A DNA stretch of 64,000 bases, taken from the NCBI RefSeq assembly GCF_022790535.1, contig NZ_LOHG01000007.1:1-64000 (forward strand), written 5' to 3'. Position numbers and translations under genes: made by a program. This DNA comes from Pseudomonas maioricensis. GTDB taxonomy: Bacteria > Pseudomonadota > Gammaproteobacteria > Pseudomonadales > Pseudomonadaceae. Position 1 is the stretch's first letter. Every line of letters begins with the position of its first letter. Under the pieces are notes generated by a model, which saw only the letters and a list, made by a program, of their open reading frames with translations, made no database searches and was not told the origin of the DNA. Shown here piece after piece: positions 51,482-60,894 of the stretch.

Positions 51482-53002
51482 TTGGCAGGGGCGAAAAGTA
51501 TCTCATCTTCAGGTGAGGCAAAGTTTTTAATTCTTGCTGGCGTTTTGTATGCGTTGATGCATGGAGGCATTTTATTTATCCCCTCGGCGGTATTTTGGGA
51601 TGACTGGGTAACGTTTGAAACCAGTGCCAGTGTGACTCTGGAAAACTATCGACAGGCTGGCGCTTTCTTTAATCTAGCCGGCTACCTACACATAGGTCTC
51701 ACGTCCCTGGGGTTGTGGAGTTACAAGGTTCTCACCTTTGTTTTAATGGGGGGCTCAGGTTTTTTTCTGAATGCTATTTTAAAACGTAATGGCGTATTCG
51801 GGATTAGAGCACGGTATTTAGTTGTTTTACTCTTTATGCTGTTGCCATTTAATCTGGCACGTGTTGCCATGATCGATTTTCCTTACTCGATCTGCTACGC
51901 GCTGTTTTTTGCTGCGTGGCTGGCGATGGATCGCTATAGAGTGCTTGCGGCGGCGCTTTTTTTTCTGAGTTTTAATAGCAACTCGCTGTTGGTTTTTTAC
52001 GCATTGCCAATGCTCGACCTTTTGTACCGAACTCAAGAGCGTTACACCCTTAATGGGTTGTGGCGTTTTTTTATATCCCGCTGGGAATTATTTTTCATTC
52101 CGTTCTTGTACTTCGGGATGAAAACCATGCTCTTCAAGCCAGAGGGTTTTTACGCAGGCTATAATCAGGGCTACAGTCTGATTGCGATTCCTTTGGCTAT
52201 CAAAGCTCAGCTGAAAGATGTTGTCAATTTGAAGGTGGACTTTGCGGTTATGTTCTGCATGCTCGTGCCTGTCTATTATGCGTTGCGCAGGCAGTTTTTT
52301 ATTCACAGGGATCCGGTTTCACTTATTAATTTTACCGTATTGTTCGGTACGGGGTTTTTGGCGCTCGTCCTGGGTGGCATTCCTTACTGGATACTCGGCT
52401 ATATTCCTACGTTCCTCGAATGGACTTCAAGACACCAGTTACTGATGCCTTTGGGCGTAGCGCTCATCATGACAGCATTGCTCACATGTGCCACTGAGAG
52501 AGTTCAGCGCCTTCTGATATCACTGATCCTTTCCGCTTGCATCAGCTACGGGGTGGTGGGTTACGTCGGCTTCTACGTCGATTGGCAAAAGCAAAAAATC
52601 ATTTTAAGTCAATTTAAACATGATCCTCTCGTCGCTCGCGCCAGTTTCGTGATCATCGATGATCAGACGAAGCAGTACAACGCGATCCATCGAAACTATC
52701 GCTTCTATGAGTGGAACGGGATGCTCACTCATTCTTTAGGAGATGAGTCGAGATTTGCCGTTGAAGTCGGTGATGTTGATGCTTACCGGAGTGGTAAGTT
52801 CGATGATTACTTTTCAAGTCTGTACAAGGCGGGTGCCCATCGACGTAGACCGGATGAGCGGGCGGTAGTCGTGACCCTTCGGAAAGGAGAAGGAGACGAT
52901 GAAGAACGATCGTTTACTCTTTTACCTAAAATCGTCTACAGCTCTCGGCCGTTATCCTCGGAAGTGTTGAACGGAATGAACGCCGCCACAAGGCAGGAAT
53001 AA
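51482..53002 (+). CDS. GtrC-like polytopic membrane protein (putative GT-C transferase)
   Basis: About 506 residues; 10-11 hydrophobic segments in the first 370, then a soluble C-terminal domain. Near the N-terminus, [10 protein letters not shown] places two acidic residues after the first helix, as in GT-C enzymes that use a polyprenyl-phosphate sugar donor on the periplasmic side. With GtrB-like and GtrA proteins in the same operon, a GtrC role (final transfer to O-antigen) is the best guess. Sequence identity to known GtrC proteins cannot be judged. TTG 51482 has AAGGA about 6 bases upstream; TTG 51476 is the alternative. Confidence 0.55.
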   Translation: MAGAKSISSSGEAKFLILAGVLYALMHGGILFIPSAVFWDDWVTFETSASVTLENYRQAGAFFNLAGYLHIGLTSLGLWSYKVLTFVLMGGSGFFLNAILKRNGVFGIRARYLVVLLFMLLPFNLARVAMIDFPYSICYALFFAAWLAMDRYRVLAAALFFLSFNSNSLLVFYALPMLDLLYRTQERYTLNGLWRFFISRWELFFIPFLYFGMKTMLFKPEGFYAGYNQGYSLIAIPLAIKAQLKDVVNLKVDFAVMFCMLVPVYYALRRQFFIHRDPVSLINFTVLFGTGFLALVLGGIPYWILGYIPTFLEWTSRHQLLMPLGVALIMTALLTCATERVQRLLISLILSACISYGVVGYVGFYVDWQKQKIILSQFKHDPLVARASFVIIDDQTKQYNAIHRNYRFYEWNGMLTHSLGDESRFAVEVGDVDAYRSGKFDDYFSSLYKAGAHRRRPDERAVVVTLRKGEGDDEERSFTLLPKIVYSSRPLSSEVLNGMNAATRQE

Positions 53003-53003
53003 G

Positions 53004-53696
53004 ATGAAAAAAGTTGCCATTTTGCAGTCGAATTACATGCCGTGGAAGGGTTATTTTGATCTTATCGCAGCAGTCGATGAGTTTATTCTTTATGATGATA
53101 TGCAGTACACGCGTCGGGATTGGCGCAACCGCAACAAGATAAAAACACCCCAAGGACTTCAATGGCTCACTGTCCCCGTCGAAGTGAAAGGGAAGTATCA
53201 TCAGTTGATAAAAGACACCCAGATCGTTTCGGGCGGGTGGGCGAACGATCACCTGAACGCATTGAGCCAAAACTATAAACGTGCCAAGTTCTTCGATGAG
53301 GTGATGGCATGGTTGGTTCCAATATATACGGAATGCTTGCCACAGGACCTGTCTACGTTGAATCGACGCCTGGTGGAGGCGGTTTGCAACTACCTCGGAA
53401 TACGCACGGTCATTCGCTCATCCAGTGAATTTAATCTTAAAGAAGGGAAGACTGAGCGTCTGGTAGACCTTTGCCTGCAGGCGCAGGCTACGGAATATGT
53501 TTCGGGGCCCTCTGCAATGGACTACGTGGTGCCAAGTCTTTTCTCAGACGCTGGAGTAAAGCTTACCTGGTTTGACTACAGCGGGTATCCTGAATATCCG
53601 CAACTCTGGGGTGCTTTTGAGCACGGTGTTTCTATCTTGGACCTTTTAATGAACTGCGGCCAGTCTGCCAAAGGCTTCATGAGGTTTGTAAAATGA
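53004..53696 (+). CDS. WbqC-family protein
   Basis: 230 residues, recognised from [31 protein letters not shown] and WLTVPV. WbqC proteins occur in O-antigen and flagellar glycan clusters beside sugar aminotransferases; the biochemical role is not settled, and an acyl- or aminoacyl-transfer role for amino sugars has been suggested. It starts one base after the previous stop and overlaps the GT2 gene, so it is firmly in the operon. Confidence 0.85.
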   Translation: MKKVAILQSNYMPWKGYFDLIAAVDEFILYDDMQYTRRDWRNRNKIKTPQGLQWLTVPVEVKGKYHQLIKDTQIVSGGWANDHLNALSQNYKRAKFFDEVMAWLVPIYTECLPQDLSTLNRRLVEAVCNYLGIRTVIRSSSEFNLKEGKTERLVDLCLQAQATEYVSGPSAMDYVVPSLFSDAGVKLTWFDYSGYPEYPQLWGAFEHGVSILDLLMNCGQSAKGFMRFVK

Positions 53697-54619
53697 AGTT
53701 GTCCATCGTTGCGACGCTGTATAAATCTACATCCTATATAAACGAGTTTTGCCAGCGTGCGGGTTCTGCAGCCCAGGCCCTCGTGGGCGATGAGTATGAA
53801 ATCATTCTGGTCAACGACGGGTCGCCAGATGACAGCCTGAGTGTTGCTCAAGGCGTTGCTGACTCCAATGAAAAAGTTTGTGTGGTGGATCTCTCCAAAA
53901 ATTTTGGTCATCACAAGGCCATGATGACAGGATTGAGCTTGGCAAAGGGGGAAAGGGTTTTTCTGATCGACAGCGACCTTGAGGAAGACCCCGAGTGGCT
54001 CACTCTGTTTGCTGAGTGCATGGCCACTCATCGTTGTGATGTGGTGTATGGCGTTCAAGGCACGCGTAAAGGCGGATGGGTAGAGCGGTTGACCGGCAAT
54101 ATCTTTTATCGCGCCTTCCGGTTGCTGACAGGCATATCCCAGCCAGACAATATTGTCACGGCACGCCTCATGACTGCGCAGTACGTAGCGGCACTGCTGC
54201 GGCATGAGGAGCGGGAGCTCAATATTGGGGGGCTGTGGATACTGACCGGATTTGATCAGCGTCCTTTAATGGTTGCTAAAAAAGCCAGTAGTCCTACGAC
54301 CTATTCGCTGCGTAGCAAGCTGGGCCACCTGGTTAATGCCGTAACGTCCTTCAGCAGTCTCCCTCTTGTTTTCACATTCTATGTTGGCGCGGCTATCTCG
54401 TTCACCGCAGCCTGCTTCATTCTATACTTGCTTTTTCGCTATTTTATTGGATCCGCCCCGCCAACGGGCTATACCTCTGTTGTGGCATCGATCTGGTTTT
54501 TCTCGGGGTTGATCATATTTTTCATAGGGGTCCAAGGGATTTATATCTCGAAGATCTTCACCGAGGTGAAGAAGCGCCCATACACCATTATCAAGTCGAT
54601 CTATAAAAAAGCGGACTGA
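53693..54619 (+). CDS. GtrB-like polyprenyl-phosphate glycosyltransferase (GT2)
   Basis: 308 residues: a cytoplasmic GT-A domain (about 1-215) with the nucleotide motif VNDGSPDDS, the DSDLEEDP metal motif (DxD) and two C-terminal transmembrane helices (about 225-250 and 265-288). This is the GtrB/ArnC/DPM architecture; it would load a sugar from an NDP donor onto undecaprenyl phosphate. The donor may be the dTDP-amino sugar made by the transaminase at the operon end. Confidence 0.87.
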   Translation: MKLSIVATLYKSTSYINEFCQRAGSAAQALVGDEYEIILVNDGSPDDSLSVAQGVADSNEKVCVVDLSKNFGHHKAMMTGLSLAKGERVFLIDSDLEEDPEWLTLFAECMATHRCDVVYGVQGTRKGGWVERLTGNIFYRAFRLLTGISQPDNIVTARLMTAQYVAALLRHEERELNIGGLWILTGFDQRPLMVAKKASSPTTYSLRSKLGHLVNAVTSFSSLPLVFTFYVGAAISFTAACFILYLLFRYFIGSAPPTGYTSVVASIWFFSGLIIFFIGVQGIYISKIFTEVKKRPYTIIKSIYKKAD

Positions 54620-54628
54620 GGGCACGGC

Positions 54629-55444
54629 ATGGATAGGCAAGAGTCATCAGAACCTTCCTATGGAGTTCTTGGCGGGTTCCGGGCTCAGGGGCAGGATCAT
54701 CCGGCAGTTGAGCAGATACGGGCAATCGGGTATGCCGTTGTTGAGTGTGGGTATACGCAAGCGCAAATCCAGGATATTGCCCAGCGTTTTGCAGCTGTAT
54801 CCGAAGGCTATCGAGCAAAATATGGACCTGAAAGGTTACGAGCTTGCGATGAATTAAATACTGTTCGAGCGATCCTGGCTCAAGGGGACCCTGCGTTTCT
54901 ACAGTTGGCGATGAATATTCCGTTGAACACGGTTCTGCAAAGCCTCATCGTGGGGAAGTTTATGTTGAGCCAGCAAAACGGCATCATCAATCCAGCCTGC
55001 GAAACCTACAATCAGGCGGCGTGGCATCGTGATCTTCCCTACCAGCATTTCGTGTCGTCTCGTCCACTCGCTCTCAATGCGTTGTATTGCATTGACGATT
55101 TTACTCTGGACAACGGCTGTACGTTCGTATTACCGGCGTCACACAGACTGGAAAATTTTCCCAGTGATGAATACATACGTCGAAATGCTGTGCAGGTCGA
55201 GGCAAAGGCTGGGTCATTTGTTGTCCTCGATTGCATGCTATTTCATCGCGGTGGTTACAACAGTACGCGGCAGCCCAGACGTGCGGTCAATCACCTGTTC
55301 ACAGTTCCTTACTTTAAGCAGCAAATAGATTTGCCCTCGCTCATGGCCGCAGAAACACTGACTGCAGCGCAGAAGGATTTCCTGGGCTTTAACTACTCAA
55401 CCCCTGCCACTGTAGAGCACTACCTCCACGGCAGGGGCGCATAG
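54629..55444 (+). CDS. Phytanoyl-CoA dioxygenase (PhyH) family protein
   Basis: 271-residue Fe(II)/2-oxoglutarate oxygenase fold. The iron ligands are visible as HRD (AAWHRDLPYQH, about 132-134) and the distal His in MLFHRGGYN (about 210), with an Arg for 2-oxoglutarate further on (RRAVNHLF). In a sugar operon it may hydroxylate an acyl substituent or precursor; no direct evidence. GAGGG precedes the ATG, 10 bases after the GT2 stop. Confidence 0.8.
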   Translation: MDRQESSEPSYGVLGGFRAQGQDHPAVEQIRAIGYAVVECGYTQAQIQDIAQRFAAVSEGYRAKYGPERLRACDELNTVRAILAQGDPAFLQLAMNIPLNTVLQSLIVGKFMLSQQNGIINPACETYNQAAWHRDLPYQHFVSSRPLALNALYCIDDFTLDNGCTFVLPASHRLENFPSDEYIRRNAVQVEAKAGSFVVLDCMLFHRGGYNSTRQPRRAVNHLFTVPYFKQQIDLPSLMAAETLTAAQKDFLGFNYSTPATVEHYLHGRGA

Positions 55445-55494
55445 CGTGGTCGTATCAAATGCATAATCTTAATTTTATTCAGTAAGGATAGCCC

Positions 55495-56493
55495 ATGACA
55501 CATTCACCCTATTGCTGTCCTGTCACGCATCAGCCTCTTCACACGCATGATGGGAAACTGATCAGCGCGTGCGGCCATTCATATTCGTTGCTTTCTTCCG
55601 CACAGGGCAACGATATTCCTGTTTTCGTCGAAGCAGACAAACTCTCGGGTGGAGATGTCATCTCGCGTGCGATGTACACTCAAGATGACTCGGAAGGCGC
55701 ATATGATAATTTCCTCTCATGGCTATTTGCTACGTTTGCACAAGACGAGCGTAGCTTTCGATTGGCACTCATTGAGCGTTTAAATATAGAGTCAGGTCAC
55801 CGGGTTCTGGTTACCGGATGCGGATTAGGCGATGATCTGAAGTACATTTACCCTCTGCTGGGCGAAACTGGCGAGCTCTTCGCTCAGGATCTGTCAGATT
55901 TGATGGTTGCCGCTACCTCTCGTCGAATGGCTAGTGTGGTCCCTCAAGGACGGCAAAATCTTTATCTCTCCGTTTCAAATGCGTCGGCCCTGCCTTTCCC
56001 GGATGGTTATTTTGATTCCGCCTATCATTTTGGCGGCATTAATTTGTTTTCCGATATCCCCGGAGCTATCGCGGAAATGAACCGGGTCACCAAGACGGGT
56101 GGGAGGGTGTTGATAGGCGACGAAGGTGTCGCGCCTTGGCTGAAAAATACCGAGTACGGCAAGGCGGCAATACAGAACAACGGGTTGTGGGCATGCGATG
56201 CTCCACTTGAATATGTACCGTCGACCGCAAAAGACGTTTCTCTTTCCTGGACGTTGGGGAACTGTTTTTATGTCATTGACTTCACGGTTGGTGAAACGCT
56301 CCCTTTTATTGACATGGACGTTGTGCATAAAGGCACTCGTGGGGGCTCGATGCGTACGCGCTATTACGGCCAGCTTGAGGGCGTTAGTCCAGCCGTTAAG
56401 AACCGTGTAAAAGACGCGAGCCTGGAAGCCGGGGTTAGTGCAAGCCAATGGATAGAGGATGCCTTACGAGCACGTCTGGATACAGGTGAATGA
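55495..56493 (+). CDS. SAM methyltransferase with Trm112-like N-terminus
   Basis: 332 residues. An N-terminal Cys-containing segment (YCCPVTHQPL...ACGHSYSLL) resembles a Trm112/zinc-ribbon leader, then a class I methyltransferase fold (motif I VTGCGLGDD about 103-111; FDSAYHFGGINLFSD post-motif). Substrate unknown; a sugar O- or N-methylation is likely from context. It is followed by a second methyltransferase whose ATG overlaps its stop. Confidence 0.78.
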   Translation: MTHSPYCCPVTHQPLHTHDGKLISACGHSYSLLSSAQGNDIPVFVEADKLSGGDVISRAMYTQDDSEGAYDNFLSWLFATFAQDERSFRLALIERLNIESGHRVLVTGCGLGDDLKYIYPLLGETGELFAQDLSDLMVAATSRRMASVVPQGRQNLYLSVSNASALPFPDGYFDSAYHFGGINLFSDIPGAIAEMNRVTKTGGRVLIGDEGVAPWLKNTEYGKAAIQNNGLWACDAPLEYVPSTAKDVSLSWTLGNCFYVIDFTVGETLPFIDMDVVHKGTRGGSMRTRYYGQLEGVSPAVKNRVKDASLEAGVSASQWIEDALRARLDTGE

Positions 56494-57158
56494 AAATTAT
56501 GACTTCAAAATCCGGACCTGAAGCCATCGGTCTATCTGACAAAGCGCTGCTGGCCGAGGTGTCTGACTACTACACTCAAAAGCTCTCGACTCATGGTGAA
56601 ACACCCAAAGGCGTTGACTGGAATGGTGCCGAAGGGCAGGTACTGCGCTTCACCCAGCTTTGCAGGCTGATACAGCTTCAAACATTTTCTATCGCAGATC
56701 TTGGCTGCGGATATGGCGCGATGTTCGATTATCTTCGTACGAGTTACGATGATTTTTCCTATATCGGTGTCGATATTGCTGACGCAATGATTGATGCTGC
56801 GAAAAAACGATATGCACACCAGGACGCTGCCCGCTTTATCACTGCCAATCGCCCGGATGAGGTAGCTGACTATGCTGTGGCCAGCGGTATCTTTAATGTG
56901 CGTCTAGGTCGTTCTGATTCGGAATGGAAGGCGTATCTCGTAGACACACTTGATGTCTTGGCCAGTTCCAGCCGCTATGGTTTTGCGTTCAACTGCCTGA
57001 CCAGCTACTCAGACGCGCCTTTTATGCGCAGTGATTTGTACTATGCGGACCCATGCTGGTTGTTTGATTTGTGCAAGCGTCGCTATTCAAAAAATGTAAC
57101 GTTGTTGCATGACTATGACCTGTACGAGTTTACAATCCTTGTGAGGAAGTCATCGTGA
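56490..57158 (+). CDS. Class I SAM-dependent methyltransferase
   Basis: 222 residues with motif I IADLGCGYGAMFDYL (about 67-81) and the IGVDIADAMIDAA acidic loop. No family more precise than class I methyltransferase. It overlaps the flanking genes by four bases each, so production is coupled. Two separate methyltransferases in one operon suggest either a dimethylated sugar or one methylated acyl group plus one methylated hydroxyl. Confidence 0.8.
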   Translation: MKIMTSKSGPEAIGLSDKALLAEVSDYYTQKLSTHGETPKGVDWNGAEGQVLRFTQLCRLIQLQTFSIADLGCGYGAMFDYLRTSYDDFSYIGVDIADAMIDAAKKRYAHQDAARFITANRPDEVADYAVASGIFNVRLGRSDSEWKAYLVDTLDVLASSSRYGFAFNCLTSYSDAPFMRSDLYYADPCWLFDLCKRRYSKNVTLLHDYDLYEFTILVRKSS

Positions 57159-57817
57159 AGAAATTGGTGATATTTGGAGTAGGGCAAATCGCAGAGCTTG
57201 CTCATCATTATTTTTCCACGGATTCCGACTATGAAGTGGTAGCGTTTACTGTGGACGCAGCCTACAGGCTTGAGTCGGAGTTTTTTGGCTTGCCGGTTGT
57301 GCCGTTCGAAAGTATTAGTGAGCACTTTCCACCCAGTGAATACAGTATGTTTATCGCGCTCAGTTATTCGGGGCTTAATTCAATACGTGCAAATAAATTT
57401 TCAGCAGCCCGGCAGTTGGGATATGGCTTGGCAAGTTATGTGAGTTCCCGGGCGAATTACTTAAGCTCTTCGTCGCCCGGAGAAAACTGCTTCATTCTCG
57501 AAGACAATACCATTCAGCCATTCGTCAGAATCGGTGAAAATGTCACGTTGTGGAGCGGTAATCATATTGGGCACCACAGCACATTGGCTGACCACTGTTT
57601 TATTTCCTCGCATGTCGTTATATCCGGAGGTGTCACGGTCGGTGCGTATTCCTTTATCGGTGTTAATGCCACGTTGCGTGACCATATAACTATTGGCGAA
57701 AAATGTGTGCTGGGGGCGGGCGTGCTTATATTAACAGACGCGGAAGCGGGTGGCGTTTACATGGGGACAGCCTCCCCGCGATCAAAGATACCGAGCTCAC
57801 GGCTGCGTGGTTTATGA
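57155..57817 (+). CDS. NeuD/PglD-like acyltransferase
   Basis: 220 residues: N-terminal Rossmann-like part (VIFGVGQIAELAHHYF, about 5-20) and a C-terminal hexapeptide beta-helix with the catalytic His region GNHIGHHSTLADHC. The type N-acylates the 4-amino group of NDP-4-amino-4,6-dideoxy sugars, which fits the transaminase in this operon. GTG start at 57155 with GAGGAAG upstream. It is separate from, and diverged from, legH at 33026. Confidence 0.82.
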   Translation: MKKLVIFGVGQIAELAHHYFSTDSDYEVVAFTVDAAYRLESEFFGLPVVPFESISEHFPPSEYSMFIALSYSGLNSIRANKFSAARQLGYGLASYVSSRANYLSSSSPGENCFILEDNTIQPFVRIGENVTLWSGNHIGHHSTLADHCFISSHVVISGGVTVGAYSFIGVNATLRDHITIGEKCVLGAGVLILTDAEAGGVYMGTASPRSKIPSSRLRGL

Positions 57818-58734
57818 GCAGGGAATGGCAGAAGCTTGGGTTGCTTTACTGTCCAGGCACTGATGCTCGACATACCAAGCTGTTGACCCATGCTGCTAAT
57901 CCGCTGCCTCTTCATCTGGAAGGTGATGTTTATCGAATATTTTATTGTGGCAGAGACGTTGAAAATCGTTCTTCAGTCGGCGCCGTCGATATTGACATTG
58001 TCAAACGTGTTGTAATTAAAGAGCATGTCGCGCCGTTCTTCGAGCATGGCGGGGAAGGAAGTTTTTTTGCAGATGGAGTCAGCATCGGAAATTGTTATAC
58101 GGTCCAAGGGCGACGCTATATGGCCTTCATGGGGTGGCAGACACCGTCGGATGGCCATTGGCGTGGTGATATTGGTCGTGTAGAGGTTTTTGACAATCTT
58201 ACTATTGCGACGGGTAGCGAATCGCTACTTATGGGTATGGGGGAAGAAGATCCCATTAGTCTTGCCTACCCTTGGGTGGAAGCCGGTGAGCACGGTTTAG
58301 ATATGTGGTACCCATCGGTTGTTTCCTGGGAGGCCGGCAATGGTGAGATGCTCGCCGTGATTAAACATGCCACTTCCTCAGATGGGGAGCACTGGGAAAG
58401 GCATGGCGCTTCTGTGCCCTATAAATTGGGGGTTGCCCAAGCGTTTTCCCGGCCGACCATTTTAAAAGGTGACGACAATTTATTTCATATGTGGTTTTCC
58501 TTTCGCTCTGGAACAGGAGAGTCCTACCGGATCGGTCATGCCGCCAGCGTGGATGGTGTCAGCTGGCAACTAGCGTTCGACACGGCGATGTTGAATGTAT
58601 CCCCTCACGGGTGGGACAGCGAAATGGTCGAGTATCCCTTTGTTTTAAGGCATGGCGGGGCTACGTACATGCTTTACAACGGCAACGGCTATGGGCGAAG
58701 TGGTTTTGGTTTGGCGGTATTGGCTGATGTATGA
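57814..58734 (+). CDS. Five-bladed beta-propeller (glycosidase-fold) protein
   Basis: 306 residues from ATG 57814, which overlaps the acyltransferase stop (ATGA). Repeating blade patterns are visible: YRIFYCGRD, YMAFMGWQT, ATSSDGEHWERHG, FHMWFSFRSG, AASVDGVSWQ and YMLYNGNGYG. The SxDGxxW repeats are typical of GH43/GH32/GH130-like folds. No signal peptide, so it should be cytoplasmic, where hydrolysis of a polymer is unlikely; a phosphorylase, transferase or carrier-sugar editing role is possible. Function not assignable. Confidence 0.65.
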   Translation: MSREWQKLGLLYCPGTDARHTKLLTHAANPLPLHLEGDVYRIFYCGRDVENRSSVGAVDIDIVKRVVIKEHVAPFFEHGGEGSFFADGVSIGNCYTVQGRRYMAFMGWQTPSDGHWRGDIGRVEVFDNLTIATGSESLLMGMGEEDPISLAYPWVEAGEHGLDMWYPSVVSWEAGNGEMLAVIKHATSSDGEHWERHGASVPYKLGVAQAFSRPTILKGDDNLFHMWFSFRSGTGESYRIGHAASVDGVSWQLAFDTAMLNVSPHGWDSEMVEYPFVLRHGGATYMLYNGNGYGRSGFGLAVLADV

Positions 58735-59155
58735 GCTGCTGGAGCGGTACCGGAATAACCGCACTCTCCGAGAGTTGTTTCGTTACGGCGTGGTCGGGCT
58801 GTTGAACAATGGGATAGGATTTTGCGTGTACCTTTTGCTGACATGGCTCGGCACTGACCCCTCGTTGACGATGACCTGCCTTTACGCAGTGGGAGCAACC
58901 GCCGGCTTTTTTGGCGCAAAAAAGATTGCCTTCAATCACTCTGGGCGTTTTTGGCAGACGGCCATCCGGTATGGCCTTGCTCATTTAGGGGGGTATAGTA
59001 TCAATTTGGCCATGCTGCTTTACCTGCACGAGCGGCTGGGATGGCCGCATCAGTGGGTTCAGGCAGTGGCCATTGTAGTGGTGGCAGGTTATCTATTCAT
59101 CGTACTGAAGTTCTTCGTATTTTCATCGCCCCGTGATGCCTCGACAAGCCGCTAG
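58727..59155 (+). CDS. GtrA-family flippase protein
   Basis: 142 residues with four transmembrane segments (about 18-38, 44-62, 77-98, 110-132), the GtrA/PF04138 pattern (FRYGVVGLLNNGIGF near the N-terminus). GtrA is thought to flip polyprenyl-phosphate-linked sugar to the periplasm. ATG 58727 overlaps the propeller gene's end; a frame open to 58652 is overlap only. With the GtrB-like GT2 and the GT-C protein it completes a gtr trio. Confidence 0.88.
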   Translation: MYELLERYRNNRTLRELFRYGVVGLLNNGIGFCVYLLLTWLGTDPSLTMTCLYAVGATAGFFGAKKIAFNHSGRFWQTAIRYGLAHLGGYSINLAMLLYLHERLGWPHQWVQAVAIVVVAGYLFIVLKFFVFSSPRDASTSR

Positions 59156-59219
59156 CGATAACTGTACTGCAGCTGTACGGCCAGTTTATAGGCTGAATTT
59201 ATAGGTTGAAGGGATTGAA

Positions 59220-60371
59220 ATGACTGACAAAAAAATTGAATTCAACCGGCCCTACATGACAGGTAAAGAGCTTCATTACATTGCTGAGGCTAAATTCGGC
59301 AATATGCTGGCAGGCGACGGGCCGTTTACCAAGCGCTGTCATCGCTGGTTAGAAGAGGTCGGTGACGTACCTACAGCGCTGCTGACGCATTCGTGTACCG
59401 CTGCGCTGGAGATGGCGGCCCTCCTGCTTGACATCCAGCCGGGGGACGAAGTGATTATGCCTTCCTATACCTTCGTTTCGACGGCCAATGCGTTTGTGCT
59501 GAGGGGCGGGGTGCCGGTGTTTGTGGATGTTCGGGCTGATACCCTTAATCTTGACGAGACTTTGGTCGAAGCTGCTATTACTGCTAAAACCCGCGCCATT
59601 GTTCCTGTGCACTACGCCGGGGTAGCGTGTGAAATGGATACGCTATTGGCGATCGCAAAAAAACACAGCTTGATGATTGTTGAGGATGCGGCGCAAGGTG
59701 TAATGGCCTCCTACAAAGGTCGTGCGTTAGGAAGTATTGGTGAACTCGGCGCCTACAGCTTTCATGAAACGAAGAATGTGATATCAGGAGAGGGAGGAGC
59801 GTTATTGGTACGCGATCCTCAGTTGGGTGCACGAGCGGAAATTATCAGAGAAAAAGGGACAGACAGAAGTCGTTTCTTCAGGGGACAGGTGGATAAATAT
59901 ACCTGGCAGGAAATGGGTTCCTCGTTTCTGCCCGGAGAGTTGACGGCTGCGTTTCTCTGGGCACAGTTGGAAGAGGCGCAAGCGATTACTAACTTGCGGC
60001 TGGCTATTTGGGAAAACTACCATACTCTTCTTGCTTCGCTTGAAACGGATAAGCTGATTCGTCGACCTATCGTACCCGCCGAGTGTGGGCATAATGCGCA
60101 TATGTATTATGTGTTGCTAAACCCTGAAATTGACCGGGGAAAAGTGATCGAGTATCTAAAGCAACACTCCGTTTCCGCTGTCTTCCATTACGTGCCTCTG
60201 CACTCTTCACCCGGGGGGGTGAAGTTCGGACGTCATCATGGGAGCATGCAGGTGACTGATGATGTTTCGTCTCGAATTTTACGACTCCCCCTGTGGGTGG
60301 GTATGACAGCCCAACAACAGCATCGTATTATTGACGTCCTGGCAAAGGCGTTATTGATTGCGCGAAGATAA
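59220..60371 (+). CDS. dTDP-4-amino-4,6-dideoxygalactose transaminase (RffA/WecE type)
   Basis: 383-residue PLP aminotransferase of the DegT family. Recognised from the N-terminal FNRPYMTGKEL, EDAAQGV, and PLP-lysine region YSFHETKNVISGEGG. RffA/WecE makes dTDP-Fuc4N from dTDP-4-keto-6-deoxyglucose and glutamate. No rmlA/rmlB are in the window, so the keto sugar must come from elsewhere. The product, followed by the NeuD-like enzyme, would be an N-acylated Fuc4N. A 64-base gap separates it from gtrA. WecE and VioA types are related; the C4 stereochemistry is not certain. Confidence 0.87.
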   Translation: MTDKKIEFNRPYMTGKELHYIAEAKFGNMLAGDGPFTKRCHRWLEEVGDVPTALLTHSCTAALEMAALLLDIQPGDEVIMPSYTFVSTANAFVLRGGVPVFVDVRADTLNLDETLVEAAITAKTRAIVPVHYAGVACEMDTLLAIAKKHSLMIVEDAAQGVMASYKGRALGSIGELGAYSFHETKNVISGEGGALLVRDPQLGARAEIIREKGTDRSRFFRGQVDKYTWQEMGSSFLPGELTAAFLWAQLEEAQAITNLRLAIWENYHTLLASLETDKLIRRPIVPAECGHNAHMYYVLLNPEIDRGKVIEYLKQHSVSAVFHYVPLHSSPGGVKFGRHHGSMQVTDDVSSRILRLPLWVGMTAQQQHRIIDVLAKALLIARR

Positions 60372-60894
60372 ACAGACAAAACGTTGTTGCAGAGTGGCGG
60401 TCCTGATCGTTCATCAGAGCGCTCTGCAAGCGGAAATCGATCTGGGCTGAGCATTATTGGCGTTGTTCGTTGTTAAATACGCTACGTGTGCTCCAGTTCC
60501 CGAGGCCGCGGGATTTGAGGGGCGACGGCTTGCTCCCGTCTAGCAGCGGGCCACGCAGTTCGGAGTTTTATGTTTTCCAGTAAGTGGCGGTATGCCGCCT
60601 TAGTGCGCTGTCAGGGTCAAGAAGGTCATGGGTTAAGCGCACGATGCGTGAGAGTATCATCTAAAATATTTCTTAAAACCTACAAGGATTTTAGCATCTT
60701 TTATTGTTGGAATTTCATTGTAAGCTTCTGTGTAGTCATGCTGAAAAATAATGATCTCAGAAATGTTAGAGTTTAGGGGCTGTGTAATAACTCGACACGC
60801 TTACTTTAATTGACAGCTCACGACCCTGAACTAACTTTGGAAGGCGGCACACGGAATGTCGCATTCAATCAAATGATGTTACGGAGTGTTCCAG
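60372..60894. other. Long noncoding gap between the second operon and comEA
   Basis: 523 bases with no supported gene. A 68-codon open frame (60570-60776) has no recognisable content and an abrupt GC to AT change inside it. A short GGCGG-TATG-CCGCC hairpin lies at 60586-60599 with no T-run. From about 60655 the sequence is AT-rich. A TTGACA at 60810-60815 could be a -35 for comEA, but no good -10 is at the right distance. This may be a junction scar where the operon was inserted. Confidence 0.4.

Noticed and set aside
60570-60776. 68-codon frame in the gap after the second operon
   Set aside because: Composition changes abruptly within it and there is no ribosome site or similarity.
60770-60800. 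GGGGCTGTGTAATAACT-like end resembling an insertion-sequence terminus
   Set aside because: Only one such end was seen, with no matching inverted copy or transposase nearby.
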